DNA from: Penicillus capitatus
Taxonomy: Eukaryota > Chlorophyta
Direction of reading: 5' to 3'
Assembly: GCA_965649825.1 (NCBI GenBank)
Contig: OZ287699.1
Location: forward strand, 868,001 to 932,000
Length of the DNA stretch: 64,000 nt
Part shown: positions 10,064 through 21,867 of the stretch, one piece after another
Layout of the letters: each line of letters begins with the position of its first letter
Position numbering within the stretch: position 1 is the stretch's first letter
Position numbers and translations under genes: made by a program
Notes under the pieces: generated by a model
Told to the model about the DNA's origin: nothing
The model's database searches: none
The model's input: only the letters and a program-made list of their open reading frames with translations

Positions 10064-11634
10064 ATGTCCTTCGGGCCGCAGGAAGTCGGATGGGAGAAGT
10101 GCGTATCTGCCGCTTAGAAAAACGGTCCCTGATGCTCGCCGCCTGTCCTGTGTCGTGGGTATAGTTTAGACAAGAAGAAATTCTATACCCTCGGCATCGG
10201 AATCTTCACCGTCTGTCCTTACAGAAGACGTCATTTGGCTCGATGCAGTGTGTAGGGTGTGACAACCTGTCTTTATCCTTTGACCGTTATCAAGACTCGC
10301 CAAATCGCTGGACCATTGCATCTCTCCGGATTGGCGGTCCGTTTTTCGAAGCCTTAGACTGTAGGCGACTCTCTGACTGTTCAGGGTGTCCAGCATACGG
10401 TCCTGGAGGTCTGGAGGAATGATAGAATTCGTGGTTTCTATAAGGGATTCGGTACAGTGTGTTTTGGAGCCATTCCAGCACGAATCGTCTACATGTCAGG
10501 ACTGGAACTCGTCAAAAGGTACGACTCCGACGAAACGGCAAGGATGACATGCGCAAACGTCCTCGATTAGTGGTCTACACGGAAGCCTGAACAAACTGGG
10601 AATCTCTGATGTTGCGACAAATGGTGCCATCAACTTCTTTGCGGGGGCCTCTGCTGCTCTGGCGAGCCAGATTGCCTATGTGCCAATCGATGTGGTCTCT
10701 CTTACTCCTCTCTTTGCCTTTCGTCCGCTGAAAGGTCATTGCAGGTAAGTCAGAGACTCATGGTACTTAACAGAAGTGCGGAGAAAACGGCAACGCGAAT
10801 GCACGGACTGTCGATGGCGCGTCTCATTGTTCAGCAAGAAGGACTGCGAGGCCTGTGGAAAGGATTGTTTGCTTCGATAGGTCTGTTCAGCTTCTCGATG
10901 CCTTACTGACTTTTGCACGTGGTCAGGGACTTACGTGCCGAACAGTGCTGTTTGGTGGGGGTCCTACGGATTTCTCCAGAAGCTTCTGTGGAGACAGTTG
11001 GACTGGATTCGGTGATACTCCTGACAATCTCCTCTGCGTTCTCTCGTGAGACGGAGTGCTATGTAGAGAAGAGAGGATCAAGGATTCGACCCCGTTGCCT
11101 TGGAAGTTTATGGCTGTGTCAGATTCCGTGGAAGCAGGGCAGAAACGGAGCTCCAATGGCACTACCGGAAGCACGCGCTACTCAACGAATGACGTCGTCG
11201 CTGTGCAAACGACAGCAGCACTTCTCTCAGGCGACGACGGAATGTGTGTCATTATTAGCGTCTCACACTTTTTCTGGACATGATAGGAGTGACAGCTGCT
11301 TTCTTTACGACTCCCTTAGATGTTATCAAGACACGGATGCAGCTCACGGTCAATGAGAAAGGTGCGGAATCGTCATCTGTTGCTCCGTGGCATCCCGTCT
11401 TGCTTGTTTCAGGAAAAGGAAGGGTCACATCACTGCACGTGTGTCGTCAGATTTGGATGGAACATGGACCGGCCGGATTCATGCGAGGCCTCTTGCCAAG
11501 AGCGGCCAATGTCGCTTTGTGGGGGACCTGCATGGTACGTCATCCACTTAGTATTGTCCACTCCTATGCAGGCGTGCCGTGCTCAGGTCTCTGCCTATGA
11601 ATTCCTTAAACGCGCTTCTGCCTTTCCTAGCTGA
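10064..11634 (+). CDS. SLC25A44-type mitochondrial carrier
   Basis: Six-helix inner-membrane carrier. The start MSFGPQEVGWEK joins across an intron to LDKKKFYTLGIGIFT, the typical opening of SLC25A44, reported in animals to move branched-chain amino acids. The three carrier signatures appear in order: PLTVIKTRQ, PIDVVSQRLM and PLDVIKTRMQ. Between them are YKGFGTVCFGAIPARIVYM and GTYVPNSAVWWGSY. At least seven short introns, for example 37-50 nt, restore frame. The protein ends LKRASAFPS at 11634. Substrate in algae is unknown; the assignment to the A44 branch rests on the WEKLDKKKF opening and PNSAVWW string. Confidence 0.82.
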
Positions 11635-12749
11635 GACAATGCTGTTGCATCATTCTTTGTATTGTTCATTGAACATGCGATCTGTTAAGAAAACCTTCCT
11701 GTTAAAGATCCCCTTGCTCTGTCCGTCAGGCTCATGAACACGGTCTCTCTTCTCTGTACCATCAGCGGTCTTTCTCATCTGCGGACATCGACGTCTGCAG
11801 GACACTCTGTTTGGAAACGACGAGGTCACCTCGATCGAGGATTTGGGCATAGGATGAGCATCGCATCCAGTATAGTGCGTGACAGTTTGATGACATTCTA
11901 CAGATCGACGGCGTCCGGTGTTCATTGCTTAGATGGAATCCGAATCGGACGGGTTACCTGAGTGGCGATACTCGGATCTGCAGTTCCTTCTTCAGACATC
12001 TCCAGTTCCTCAACGCCGCACTGCGTTCGTTCTGCAGCGAAGCAGTGGCCTGTCTGCTGGTGACACGTGTCGAGACGCCTCGTTCTGCCGTTCTTCGCAG
12101 AATGGCCATACAGGAGGCAATCGAGGAACGTCTGAACACACGCGTCATTATTATTCTTTATCATCGACGCAGCCGAAATGTATCGCCAAGTCGGTCGAGT
12201 CGCTGTGCGATCGCTCCGACGCGTCATGACGCATTCCTGCGAGTCCTATCAAGGCGCTCCACTTGTCCGCAGAGGAGGCAGCTACGAAGCGCGACGTGCG
12301 CTGAACTCCTCGTCGTTGCAGATGTTTATCGATCACGATCGGCACGATCACGATCGAATCGCCCGCTTTCGATCGATGCGATATCTCTAGGGCAATGATC
12401 GCGATGAAGTGTGGCCTGACGGTCAGCACAGCGCAGGAGATTCAACGACGGCGGTCCCTGTCAGGTTTCACCTTCAACGGTAAGGCCCTATATCATCTTC
12501 CTCCGTTCCCTCAGCGCACCACGTTTTGGGCCAGAGGACGGTGATCGATAATGTTTGTTTCAGATAATGATGATGATCTGTGAGTGTTTGTCCCAGATGC
12601 TATTTTGAACGACAGGTGATGTCTGTTTGTCTTCAGATGAGGATGGCACTTAGTGGAAAAGAGCATGAAGGAAGCTTCCTTTAAACAAACCATGCCTCCA
12701 TCCTTATGACGTCTGTCAATTTAAATCCTCGATCATCTTGTCTCTCTTT
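11635..12749. other. Unresolved stretch between SLC25A44-like and SEC24
   Basis: About 1.1 kb without a gene I can support. A plus-strand open frame from 12178 starts MYRQVGRVAVRSLRR, which looks like a mitochondrial presequence, and a 50-nt GT-AG intron can be placed after it, but no domain follows. Another frame (11925-12398, plus) is open through much of the same stretch. A small mitochondrial protein is possible; I do not call it. Confidence 0.3.
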
Positions 12750-15700
12750 CTAGCTCAATCGATTTTGGATGTTGCGGTGAACGGAGCATAGATACTCTAC
12801 GTAAGACTGGCCAATGGCATGTCGATCGTCGACCAAGCAGCTCAGAAATTTGGCTTCGGCCGGCGTCGATCGTAAAGCCACACGTAAAGACATGTAGGAA
12901 CCCGCTTGTACCCTAAAGGGAAGTTTAGAGAAGCACGTCCCATGAGAGGTATCCATCACCTGATGCTGTTCAGCAGTTTTTGAACCCTGACGCTGATCGG
13001 ATGATCCGATACGATGAGTGACGGCTCTGGTCCCTTGATATTGACTTGGGAGAAACCGAACAGAGCTTGGAGGATCTCCGAAGGTACCTGCAAAAAACGG
13101 GCCCTGTGGCATGGAAGAGGATACGGAGCAGACGGACCAAGGATTCCACTTTGATGAGAATCTCTTGTCCGTTTTCGAAGAGGTAGAGATGCGACTCATG
13201 AAGATGTTCACTGGACAGCGGCAGCGATTCCGGAATGGCCACCTAGAGAACATCTCCTCCTCTCCGTTACTCCTTCTGTGGACAGCAGACCTCGTCTGAC
13301 TCAAAAACGGAATCCAGCATGAAGAACCTTCCGTAGACCAGTTTCAGAATCTGTCATAAATCAACGCTTTTCGGCACGATGGGGTCAAATTCTGCATGCC
13401 TTGGAACATGGAAGAGAGAGCAGGAGTGAGAGGAAGGCAGATTTTTCATCAGGTTTGGCATCTATTCGAAACGGAATGCTCTTCATGAGTCCCAAAGTAT
13501 ACAACGGCAATAGTTTCATCGAATCCGGCAAAATCAACTGACCACCTGCGAGACAAACATGCCTTAGACACCAGCTCCCTTGTGAAATGGTCGTCTCACT
13601 GGAAGAAGAGGATACGGCGCACCATCTACGGTATGCTGTCAAGACACCTGTGCATCCATTCTTGATCATCTCCCGGGCTTGATGCATCGTATTGCCTACA
13701 CAATTCATACAGACCTTGCACGATGCATGCAGAGAGGAGTGAGCAGATGCATACCGGGAAGTGTGACAGATACTTTTCGCGCTAGATAGTTCATATAGGA
13801 TTCCATATCGGCCCCACGGAAGACTTGATTTGCAGCAGCGGTCACAGGAACGCCCATCGTGCTCACCCGGATGCGCCGTTGGCCTAGTTGCCTGTCATGG
13901 AGTGGAGGCGGTTTGAAGAATGTCACCTGATGTCGTGGTATATAGCAATGCACATTGGAAGAACGCTTCTGTTCCTTCCTGTACTTTGTCATCGTACAGC
14001 ATCTTGGCCATGATCGACTTATCGCAATCGACGGCAGCCAGTTCAATCTCGTGCTGGTTTCGAAGATTCATCGATCCTGTACAGACAGATGTTGCACCAG
14101 TCTGCTCAAGGATTCACTTTTCTGCACCTAAGTAATTCTCAATTTCAAGTCCGGCACTGCATCGGAGCCTTAAGACAGCCTCGAATCCTTGTGGTCGACT
14201 CACATTCCACCTTCATCACCAAACATCCACAGAACGAGGAGGAGGATCGACGAGGACCTCAGATCGTTGAGAAATTGCTGGGCACAGTGCTGCACTGTGA
14301 ATTTCTCGTAGTGGTAGACACTGCCGCCCGTCATGTGACTCAGAACGCCACAAGTGCTGATGTCCACATAGTTCTGTGACAAACAGAAAAGATCGATACA
14401 TACAGACACCTCGGCCGCCCTCAATCCCAACGTCCTGTATGCCCATTGCCCTATGCGTGCATCAATGCGTGAGGTAGGGGATACCTGTAGGTATTGTCCT
14501 GAGGTAACAGAATCATCTGCCGTTCCTTTTCTGCTTTGTCTTGTGCTTGAGAGATCGGCGTGTCACGGGGCTTCAGCGCACGACTTCCCTTTGTTGGCCG
14601 AGTGGTGAGTATGACATGCAGTTTCCCTCCTGTAGGCTTAAGAACCTCTACAGCAGCCTAGATCGTCCATCAACATATCCACAATGTCAGCAGAGCGCAT
14701 GGCACCTCAATTGCCGCTCCAGCACACGATTCTCCGTTTGTCTGATGCTCATGGAGCTTTGGAATCAGTTCCAGGATTTGTAGAATGGAATCTAAGAATG
14801 CAATCCAGATGAAGTGGCGGCGCCATCTGGGGAGGAGACCTTTGTTATCTTTGAGCGGCATCAGGAGAGAGGGTGATGGAGAGAAGACCTCCGTGATGTC
14901 CGTCATCGTCATCACCTGAGGCGAGCCGTCGCCACTCTTTGCATAATAGAACTGAATAGTCGCATCAAATGTCGCTATGCCAATGAAGGCACGATCTGGA
15001 CCTGTACAATCCATCCTTCATACATAGCGCCATGTGCTATCACAGAAGTGCCAAAGAAGAACCTTGAATCGCGTCCATGACAGCCTTGACGTTGCTGCAG
15101 ATGTTGTGCAGTGCACCAGAAGTGACAGAGGAGAAGCTGGCATCTATCAGGAAGAAGTGCACTGGGGGCATAGGAGGACGCACCATGAAAGAAGGCGGTG
15201 CTACAAATTCGACAGTTCCCTCAACATTGCCTTTCAAATGTCGGCGACCTCTTTGAGAAATCTCACCTTTGACAGTTCTGGACGTTCACTCGCATCTCTG
15301 CGTTTTCCATCGTGGCCCAGATAGCAGAAGTAATCGGTAGGCGTCTCGTTCTTAACATTGCAGAACGGACAGACGAAACTCTTGCCGCCATCTTGAAAGT
15401 ACATGAATGGATTCATGTATGCGCCACAACGTCCACATCTCACCGGACCACCTTCGCCGAAATCCACAACCTAATACCCGTGCATAAGTGATCGCCATGG
15501 CATTCTATCTTCTGTACGGGGATGGGTTCCTCTTCAGGTTTTTGCAGAGCAAGAGGCTGTATGAAGGCCACGAGGGGTATGGCGACATTGGTACAGAGCG
15601 TGAGATTTGATGGAATGTGATTCATGGACAGGCGCATGAATTTGGGATCGCAGTTTCCCGTGTCTTTGCAGATGTAATTGGTAGCTGCTCCTGGTGGGAT

Positions 15701-16504
15701 ATTGTGCTGGCCATTGATTCGAGTCTCGAAACTGATCGATGGATCTGATTCGTTGATGCTGGGTCTTGGGATCTGAGATGGGTCGATTCTTGGAGAGGAT
15801 GGTCTGGAAGAACGCGGAGCAAAAGGCCCCGGAGGTGGTTGTGTTGGTATGGGACCAGATGGAGGGACAGGAGGAGCAGTTGGAGGCCCCGGTTGAAAAT
15901 GCTGGCTTCCACCGGTCGGCGGAGGAACATATGAAGGTGGCATCATCGGAGACTGAGATCCAGGCGGAAACGCCTGTCCATTGGACGCGGGAGAATAATC
16001 AGGACGCGGAGGTGGCGCTCCAAAAGGAGGTCCTGGTGGCGCTCCAAAAGGAGGCCGTGAAGGCGGCGCTCCGAAAGGAGGTCGGGAAGGAGGTGGTGCT
16101 CCGAAAGGAGGTGCTGCGGGCGGTGCTGGGCCTCCAGGAGGACGAAAGCCCGGATGCATATTCGGTGTTCCTTGTGGTGGAGGTCCAGGAGGACGAAAGC
16201 CTGGAGGCATATTCGGTGTTCCTTGAGGCGGAGGTCCAGGAGGACGAAAGCCTGGAGGCATCGCACCACCATCTAATGGAGCGGGCCGCGGTGGCGGCAT
16301 GAAAGCACCCGGTGCTCCAGATTGGGGAGCTGCTGCCGAAAACGGCCGAACGGGTCGAGGTGGTCCAGGTGGAGTACCTGGTGGCCGAGTGGGTCTTCCT
16401 CCGGAATCGCTCCCCGCTACAACATACTCAGAAACACCGCATGCCAATCACGATTCGTTCGTACGTGGACGAAAGGGCGGAGGAATGGACGGTGGTCGAT
16501 ACAT
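12750..16504 (-). CDS. SEC24: COPII coat subunit SEC24
   Basis: Cargo-selecting subunit of the COPII coat at ER exit sites. Start MYRPPSIPPPFRP at 16504, then a short intron and a long Pro/Gly/Phe-rich N-terminus with three copies of a PPGFRPPGPPPQGTPNM-like unit. Then NYICKDTGNCDPKFMRLSMN, the zinc-finger part (VRCGRCGAYMNPFMYF and CPFCNV, near 15440-15340), the trunk (PPVHFFLID), a beta-sandwich and helical part, the gelsolin-like domain (SHLYLFENGQEILIKV, near 13190) and the family C-terminus SYVEYLCSVHRNIQNRLS ending at 12750. Many short introns. Domain order and length are normal for the family. Confidence 0.92.
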
Positions 16505-16711
16505 CTCCAGTCAAGAAAGGCAGCTGCTTTTCCTTCGCTGCACCGCGTTGTCAACGGACAGACGTTACGGAAGGATCAAAACGAAGAGGACACGTGTTTC
16601 GCTCGCTTTCACTGAATAAGACGTTAATAGCGCTTCACAAACACCGTTGCTCGTACACGACGTCGTTAACAGCAACATCTAGCACAAGACGGAACCATCC
16701 GTCTCCGTTGT

Positions 16712-18002
16712 TCAAGGCGATGGGGTGCTTCTTGGTTTCCACTCGTTTCGCGATTGCAGAAGAGTGACCAGCTTTTCCTGCGTTTCGATACTGAGCAGCG
16801 TGCCATGCATCTTGAGTGAGCGAATCCCTGCGGAAGAGATGGTGAGGGTGAGAGAGAAAGGCACAGTCATTGCCTGTGTTTGTCGACAGAGCCGCCAAAA
16901 GCGCCGCCGCCGATTGCTCTGTCACATTGTTGTTGCTCAAATCGATCGCAATCAAACCGTTGTTATCGCAGACGCCTTCACAGAACGCAGAGAGACCGAT
17001 GTCTGTCATGCCAGTGTGGTGAAGCACGAGTTGCGTTAGAACCTAAACCAAAAGGCTCGACGCTTCTGCAGGAAAGCCAAAGCGAAAACCTCGTTCTCAG
17101 ACAGTGCCTCGGCAAGAGCCGATATGCTGTTGTCTTTCAGACCATTCCAGGAGACGTCGAGATCTCTCATTGTTCTGTGAGACTTTAGGGCTTGACACAG
17201 TGCAGCAAAACCGTGCGCACCAAATAAGTTCCATGCCAAGTTGAGAGAGACGAGTGCGTCATCTTTCTGTCAGGACACGAACTCCGGACATGTATGTGTG
17301 GTACCTTACAAGACGGACTTCGAGGTAGTGGCTGAGAGCGAGCGCTGTTCGGTTTGATAAGTGATTGCGGCTCAGATTTAGACTTTGCAGTTTGAGAAGG
17401 CCGTCGTTGAGCGAGCGGCAGAGACTGGCACCTGATCTGTCATCAAGCTGTGTGGCCGAGAGGTTCAACCATGTCAACGAGCACTGTTGCGCAGATGACA
17501 TGCGCTTCGGCACCGGAGAGGAATGGACCTGTTGGCTAAGGTATCGCTCAAAGCTGGGCACGACGTCGGCGGAGATCTTGTTTTGCGAAATGTCGAGAAT
17601 GCGCACGGTTTTGTTTTTCTCGAGGGCCCCAAAGAGTTGAACGAGACAGGGCCCATGCAGATTGTTGTCTGCAAGGTTTAGATGCTCGAGCTTCGAACGG
17701 AACTGCGCGTCAGGCATTCGGCATTTAGGTCGTCTTAACGCAGGGGTATTACTGGCAAGACAGTCACGAGTGCTTGCAGTCCACGAGGACCCATTCCATA
17801 ACGCGCCAGAGAGAGATTTTCACTGTCGATGGCGGACAGAAACTGCAAGAGGCCACGAATGACGAGTGTTCACTGTTCAACAGCATTTCTGTGCTGGAAC
17901 CTGCGAAACGGGTGGAACATTGGCAGCCACACAGGCGATTCGATAGTGCTCTCGGCCGTTGGGCTCGTCCACAAACGGTTGGCCTGAGACGTTGTCGGAC
18001 AT
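16712..18002 (-). CDS. LRRC74-like ribonuclease-inhibitor-type LRR protein
   Basis: Starts MSDNVSGQPFVDEPNG at 18002. The segment YRIACVAANVPPVSQFL followed by LARYGMGPRGLQALV is the opening typical of LRRC74-type proteins. LRR units follow, each with LxxLxLxxN patterns (LEHLNLADNNL, VRILDISQNKI, LQSLNLSRNHL, MRDLDVSWNGL, LIAIDLSNNNV). The final exon reads IRSLKMHGTLLSIETQEKL and stops at 16712. The last intron (16828-16873, 46 nt) has a GC donor. The role is unknown; in other organisms relatives are often linked to cilia, which fits a flagellate. Confidence 0.72.
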
Positions 18003-18203
18003 TCGCGTAACTGGCGGTATCCTCTCGTCATCCGTGCAATCCTCTCTCATGCCAGAAGCCTGTCACTTAAACGACGTGCGCGCGAATCTTCTGTCGACGT
18101 CCGTTTCTGACAGACACGGCAAACGTTGAGTTCGATGCTTTCATTTTCACATGTCCCTCGTTTTTGGCTCGAAACCGATTCTGCCTATAACAGGACTACA
18201 GTA

Positions 18204-19484
18204 TCATGCATCGAAGTTATTCGCCAAAGGAGACAAAGCATGGCGATAGTGCACTGTAAAGATGTCTTCGATGTCATCGTGATGGGGAAACCAGAATTCA
18301 TCGTAGGCTTCTATCAACGTCATCTCTGCATAAGGACACGTCGAGATCAAAACATCATGGCAGTACAGCTCGAGGTGGTGGAGCTGAAACCTCTGCTCCA
18401 GATAGAAACAAAACTGATTGATGGACATGCACTCAGGTGCGTAGAAATAGTTGTCATCCAACTCCTCACTCGCCTCTCCGTCGGCTGGGAACACCGCCAG
18501 CGTAATGTACTGCTGCTGTACATGGTGGTCTGGTTCCTGAACAGCAGTTCCCGAAGAAAAGCTCATACCACTACTCTCTGCGACGGGGTCAGCCTGTGGG
18601 GATTGTTTGGCTTGAATACGTCTAAGGGGTCCGATGTCATCGATCCAGGCAAATTTCGGATAGTAGTTCGGAAGGAGTCGACGGCCTTGATGCAGCATCG
18701 CTTCGTTGACATCGTTCACGACTCCACGGCTGTAGAGTTTTGTGATCAAGACGGACAGCGTCGCGTCTTTAACGATGCATTGATGTTTTCCTTGCAGAGG
18801 ATGTCTGCCGAGGCTTGTTGGCTGAAAGCCTTCTGTCGTCATACATCCACAGCCAGGAACTGGACATGTCTTTTCTCCAGCTTCCCCCTTCACCGCTTCT
18901 TTAATGCATTGGTAACAAAATGTATGCAAGCAAATCAGTGAAGTGTAAGGATTCTGTAGTCTGAAGCGACAGAGATCACAGGACAAACACTGAGTCAGCT
19001 TCGTTGCGTTCATCATCCTTGGCTCCGTCGTGTCGAAAAATGGACGTGAGAGACGATCTGCGTTTTGGCCACAATTCATATCGTTCAATACAGTCGTGAG
19101 CGAACGAATAAGCCCTTTGAAGTCCCCGCCAATGCAAGGATAAGGAGGTTCGAAGCGTCTGTTATCGGCGTTCCGAGACGGCAGGAGTCTCGGCTCGACG
19201 GGACATCGCCCGATGGGATTTCCGACATCGCAGTTGGAAATGCAGCCAGCTTCGAGATAAGAACGGAGATTGGCGGCCAAATAAGGCAGTGTATCGACGA
19301 TACTGCCAGATTCGGCGACAGGTCCTTCAGAGACTAAAGTACTGTGAGACGACCTCTGCGGTGCCCGTTGAAAAGGAAGTAACAATGCATCCCGTGACGC
19401 ATCGACCAGGGCAGTCGTGTACAATTTCTCCTCTCGTTTGTCGCCGTCTTTCCAAACGACGTTTCTTTTTCCTTTGTCATTCAT
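18204..19484 (-). CDS. RING finger plus RAWUL protein (PCGF/DRIP-like)
   Basis: A single open frame of 426 codons. Around residue 165-220 is a C3HC4 RING (CDLCRFRLQNPYTSLICLHTFCYQC, continuing to CPVPGCG), and the last 100 residues form a RAWUL ubiquitin-like domain (ITLAVFPADG ... DIFTVHYR). This pairing is found in Polycomb-group RING proteins and in plant DRIP1/2 ubiquitin ligases. The N-terminal 150 residues are unlike either and may be partly untranslated: the in-frame MNCGQNADRL at about residue 135 is an alternative start. Expected to be nuclear, as E3 ligase or PRC1-like component. Confidence 0.75.
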   Translation of the reverse strand: MNDKGKRNVVWKDGDKREEKLYTTALVDASRDALLLPFQRAPQRSSHSTLVSEGPVAESGSIVDTLPYLAANLRSYLEAGCISNCDVGNPIGRCPVEPRLLPSRNADNRRFEPPYPCIGGDFKGLIRSLTTVLNDMNCGQNADRLSRPFFDTTEPRMMNATKLTQCLSCDLCRFRLQNPYTSLICLHTFCYQCIKEAVKGEAGEKTCPVPGCGCMTTEGFQPTSLGRHPLQGKHQCIVKDATLSVLITKLYSRGVVNDVNEAMLHQGRRLLPNYYPKFAWIDDIGPLRRIQAKQSPQADPVAESSGMSFSSGTAVQEPDHHVQQQYITLAVFPADGEASEELDDNYFYAPECMSINQFCFYLEQRFQLHHLELYCHDVLISTCPYAEMTLIEAYDEFWFPHHDDIEDIFTVHYRHALSPLANNFDA

Positions 19485-19702
19485 ACCGCAACGACAACTG
19501 GTTGTCCTAAACGGTTAAGTACGTGTCAACACAGCATCCTCCTGAATCCAAGCGAATGTGGTCGACTCGGCACGTTTCGATCGTTTGCGAGCAGAGGCGC
19601 TTTTCTAAAGGAGCTTTTCCCCCGGGTCATCCACGTTAGGTATAAGAATACGGTGATCCGGGAAAGTATGAAATGCAGATTCCACAGGCAGCATGGAATG
19701 AA

Positions 19703-21480
19703 TTAACTGGCCAGTGCAACGTCGGGGCAATTATGGTGGCGTTGATCGTACTCTTGTTTGGCTTTGGCACGATCACAGGCATCTTCGACCTCCTTTACCA
19801 GTAGCCGAACCAGTTCGTAGGTACCGAACGAAACGATGGCCATCGGAATCACTCTTGCCGAGGCGGCACCCAGACCTCGATACAAACCGCCGACGCCTTC
19901 TGTTCGAACGACGTCTTGGAAACAAGACATGAAGCCGAGCTGTCCACCGGACGTCGCTCCCTTCATGCCTTGGATCTGCATTCGACGAGAGACTGTTTCG
20001 AGAGGGTACGCCACGACTTGGCCCATAAAGGCCGACCATACGCCAAAAGACAGCGATGCCAGTACTCCGGGCTCTCGTCCAGTGACACTTGCATACGCCT
20101 TTTTGGAGAGATCGAAGAGACCGTACACAATAGCTGCTTCCGGCAGGATAGCGGCGACACTCGGACCGACACCGCGATACAGTCCGGTAACGCCTTCTTT
20201 CTTGGCAATCTTCTGAAAAGCGTCCAGAACGCCTCTGTATGTTCCTGAGTGGCAGCACGTCATGATGAGAAGACAACAGAAGAAAGCAGGAGCTAACCTG
20301 CAGAGTCAACAGTGAGACGACTGCGGACGACTTCTAATGGATATAGAATAACGTTGCTCGTCGCTCCAGCCATACCGGCGGCCGCGAATGTGCGCAGCGG
20401 ACCGGGATCTTGTCCATGACGATCTCCCAGTAGTCTCTTGAAAGCATCGAACGCGAAAAAATCCAATGCCTTTTGCGGCGCCGATCTCAAGACGTTTGTC
20501 AGATTCCCTTTGTAAAGTGATCTCCATCCCTGTGTCTCACAGACGCTTCGAGCAGCTTGCATGGTGGATAGCTCAGCAGGAATGGCCCCCGTCATGGCAC
20601 TGAGTCTGAGGGTTTCCAGAGGAGCCGTCGCTGTTCGCGATGCTGCTCCGGCAAAGGCACCGGCAAACAGATGTCCCCACGGATTCGTGTCGCGCGTTTT
20701 GCGTCCCCCATGCTTCTCTCCATCATGAATCACCACACAGCCGCCAACGTCACATCGCTCATTGCACTTTGCATTGACCCAGTAGTTTACCAACTCATCG
20801 TTCTGAGGAAGCAGCATAAAGAATTTGCGAAACTCCCAAAACTCAATCTGCTTGTCATTGTTCACGTCCACCTTCGCAACGAGATCTCGAATGCAGTCCT
20901 TGCGACATCGATATGTACAGGAGCTCTTGGGACAACACACCCGAACGTGTGACAGAGAGAGCTCCAAGTCCAGCGCATCAATGCGACCATTGCCATCCAC
21001 ATCAAACAGACCAAAGGCACGACGCAGAGCAGCTTCTTTGCTGGAGACAAATTGACGAAACTCTTCAAATCTCACATGTCCAGTCGTAGAGGTCTTTCCC
21101 TTTATCCCGGAGAAGAATGCGTCGACGTACTCTGTCGGCAAGAAGTTATTCGAGGCATAACGACGGAGGTCGTCTTTTGTGATTGCCCCGCGATTCTCAG
21201 CGTCAATTTCTCGAAATGTTTGGCGCAACTGTCCATAAGACGGTCGATTGGAGGAGGCAAGGGAGAGGAAAGAGAACCATCTACGGCGTCTCTTTGGTGG
21301 TCGACGGTGGAACATAACAGAAGAATCAAATTCGAAATCGAAGAGTGGTGTTTGGAATTCTTGATTCAGTGCATCGTGCAGGGAGACGCCAACAGCGGCG
21401 ACGACAGGCTTCTTTCCAAGAAATTCATCTTCGTCCTCACGAAGTTGGACGAGAGGAATGTCAGAAAAAACGTATTTCAT
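19703..21480 (-). CDS. EF-hand mitochondrial carrier (SCaMC/ATP-Mg-Pi type)
   Basis: Calcium-regulated SLC25 carrier; relatives exchange ATP-Mg for phosphate across the inner membrane. Starts MKYVFSDIPLVQ at 21480. The N-terminal half has four EF-hand-like units; the third (DVDGNGRIDALDLE) and fourth (DVNNDKQIEFWE) keep the loop residues, the first two are degenerate. Between units three and four is an extra cysteine-rich stretch (VRVCCPKSSCTYRCRKDC), and another Cys pair (AKCNERCDVGG) precedes the carrier part. The carrier has PLETLR, PLEVVRSRLT and PLETVSRRMQ signatures. One intron near 20264-20310 interrupts the middle. Ends at 19703. Confidence 0.85.
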
Positions 21481-21867
21481 GGATATGCTGTTGTGCAGAG
21501 TACGTAAGGTTTTGACTCAAAGGTTGAATGCGGAAATCACTCGACAGACGCAATAAATAATATTTCCCAGCGGGAGGAAGACTTTTACGGGTGGACAGGA
21601 AGACGATGACATGAACATCGCGTAATGGATGGAAAGCAGGGCGATGGGTGTAAAATGTTGTACGACAACGACGAGGCAGATGACAGATGCTTTCGCGGTT
21701 GAGCTGCTTGCGACATGCATTGAGAACATGGCCAGCTGTCTGCCGCCTCTCAAAGGTACCACAGTACCTCCTGTTCTGTACAAACTGAACGGCAGGGGTG
21801 TGCCGAGCAGCGCCGAGAGGGTAAGGCGATAGAGACGAGTTGGTTTGTTCAGAAGAGAGCATTACAT
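21481..21867. other. Short interval between two divergent genes
   Basis: 387 bp. A minus-strand frame (21517-21783) encodes two hydrophobic segments and ends CRVISAFNL, which might be a small membrane protein, but its neighbours and splice sites give no support. It would also have to hold the promoters of the flanking genes. Confidence 0.2.

Noticed and set aside
15766-16302. 178-codon plus-strand frame rich in Glu and Val
   Set aside because: It is the antisense of the Pro/Gly-rich repeats of SEC24; the repeat composition keeps it open.
18126-18941. 271-codon plus-strand frame
   Set aside because: Antisense to the RING-RAWUL gene, whose frame carries clear domains; no domain on this strand.
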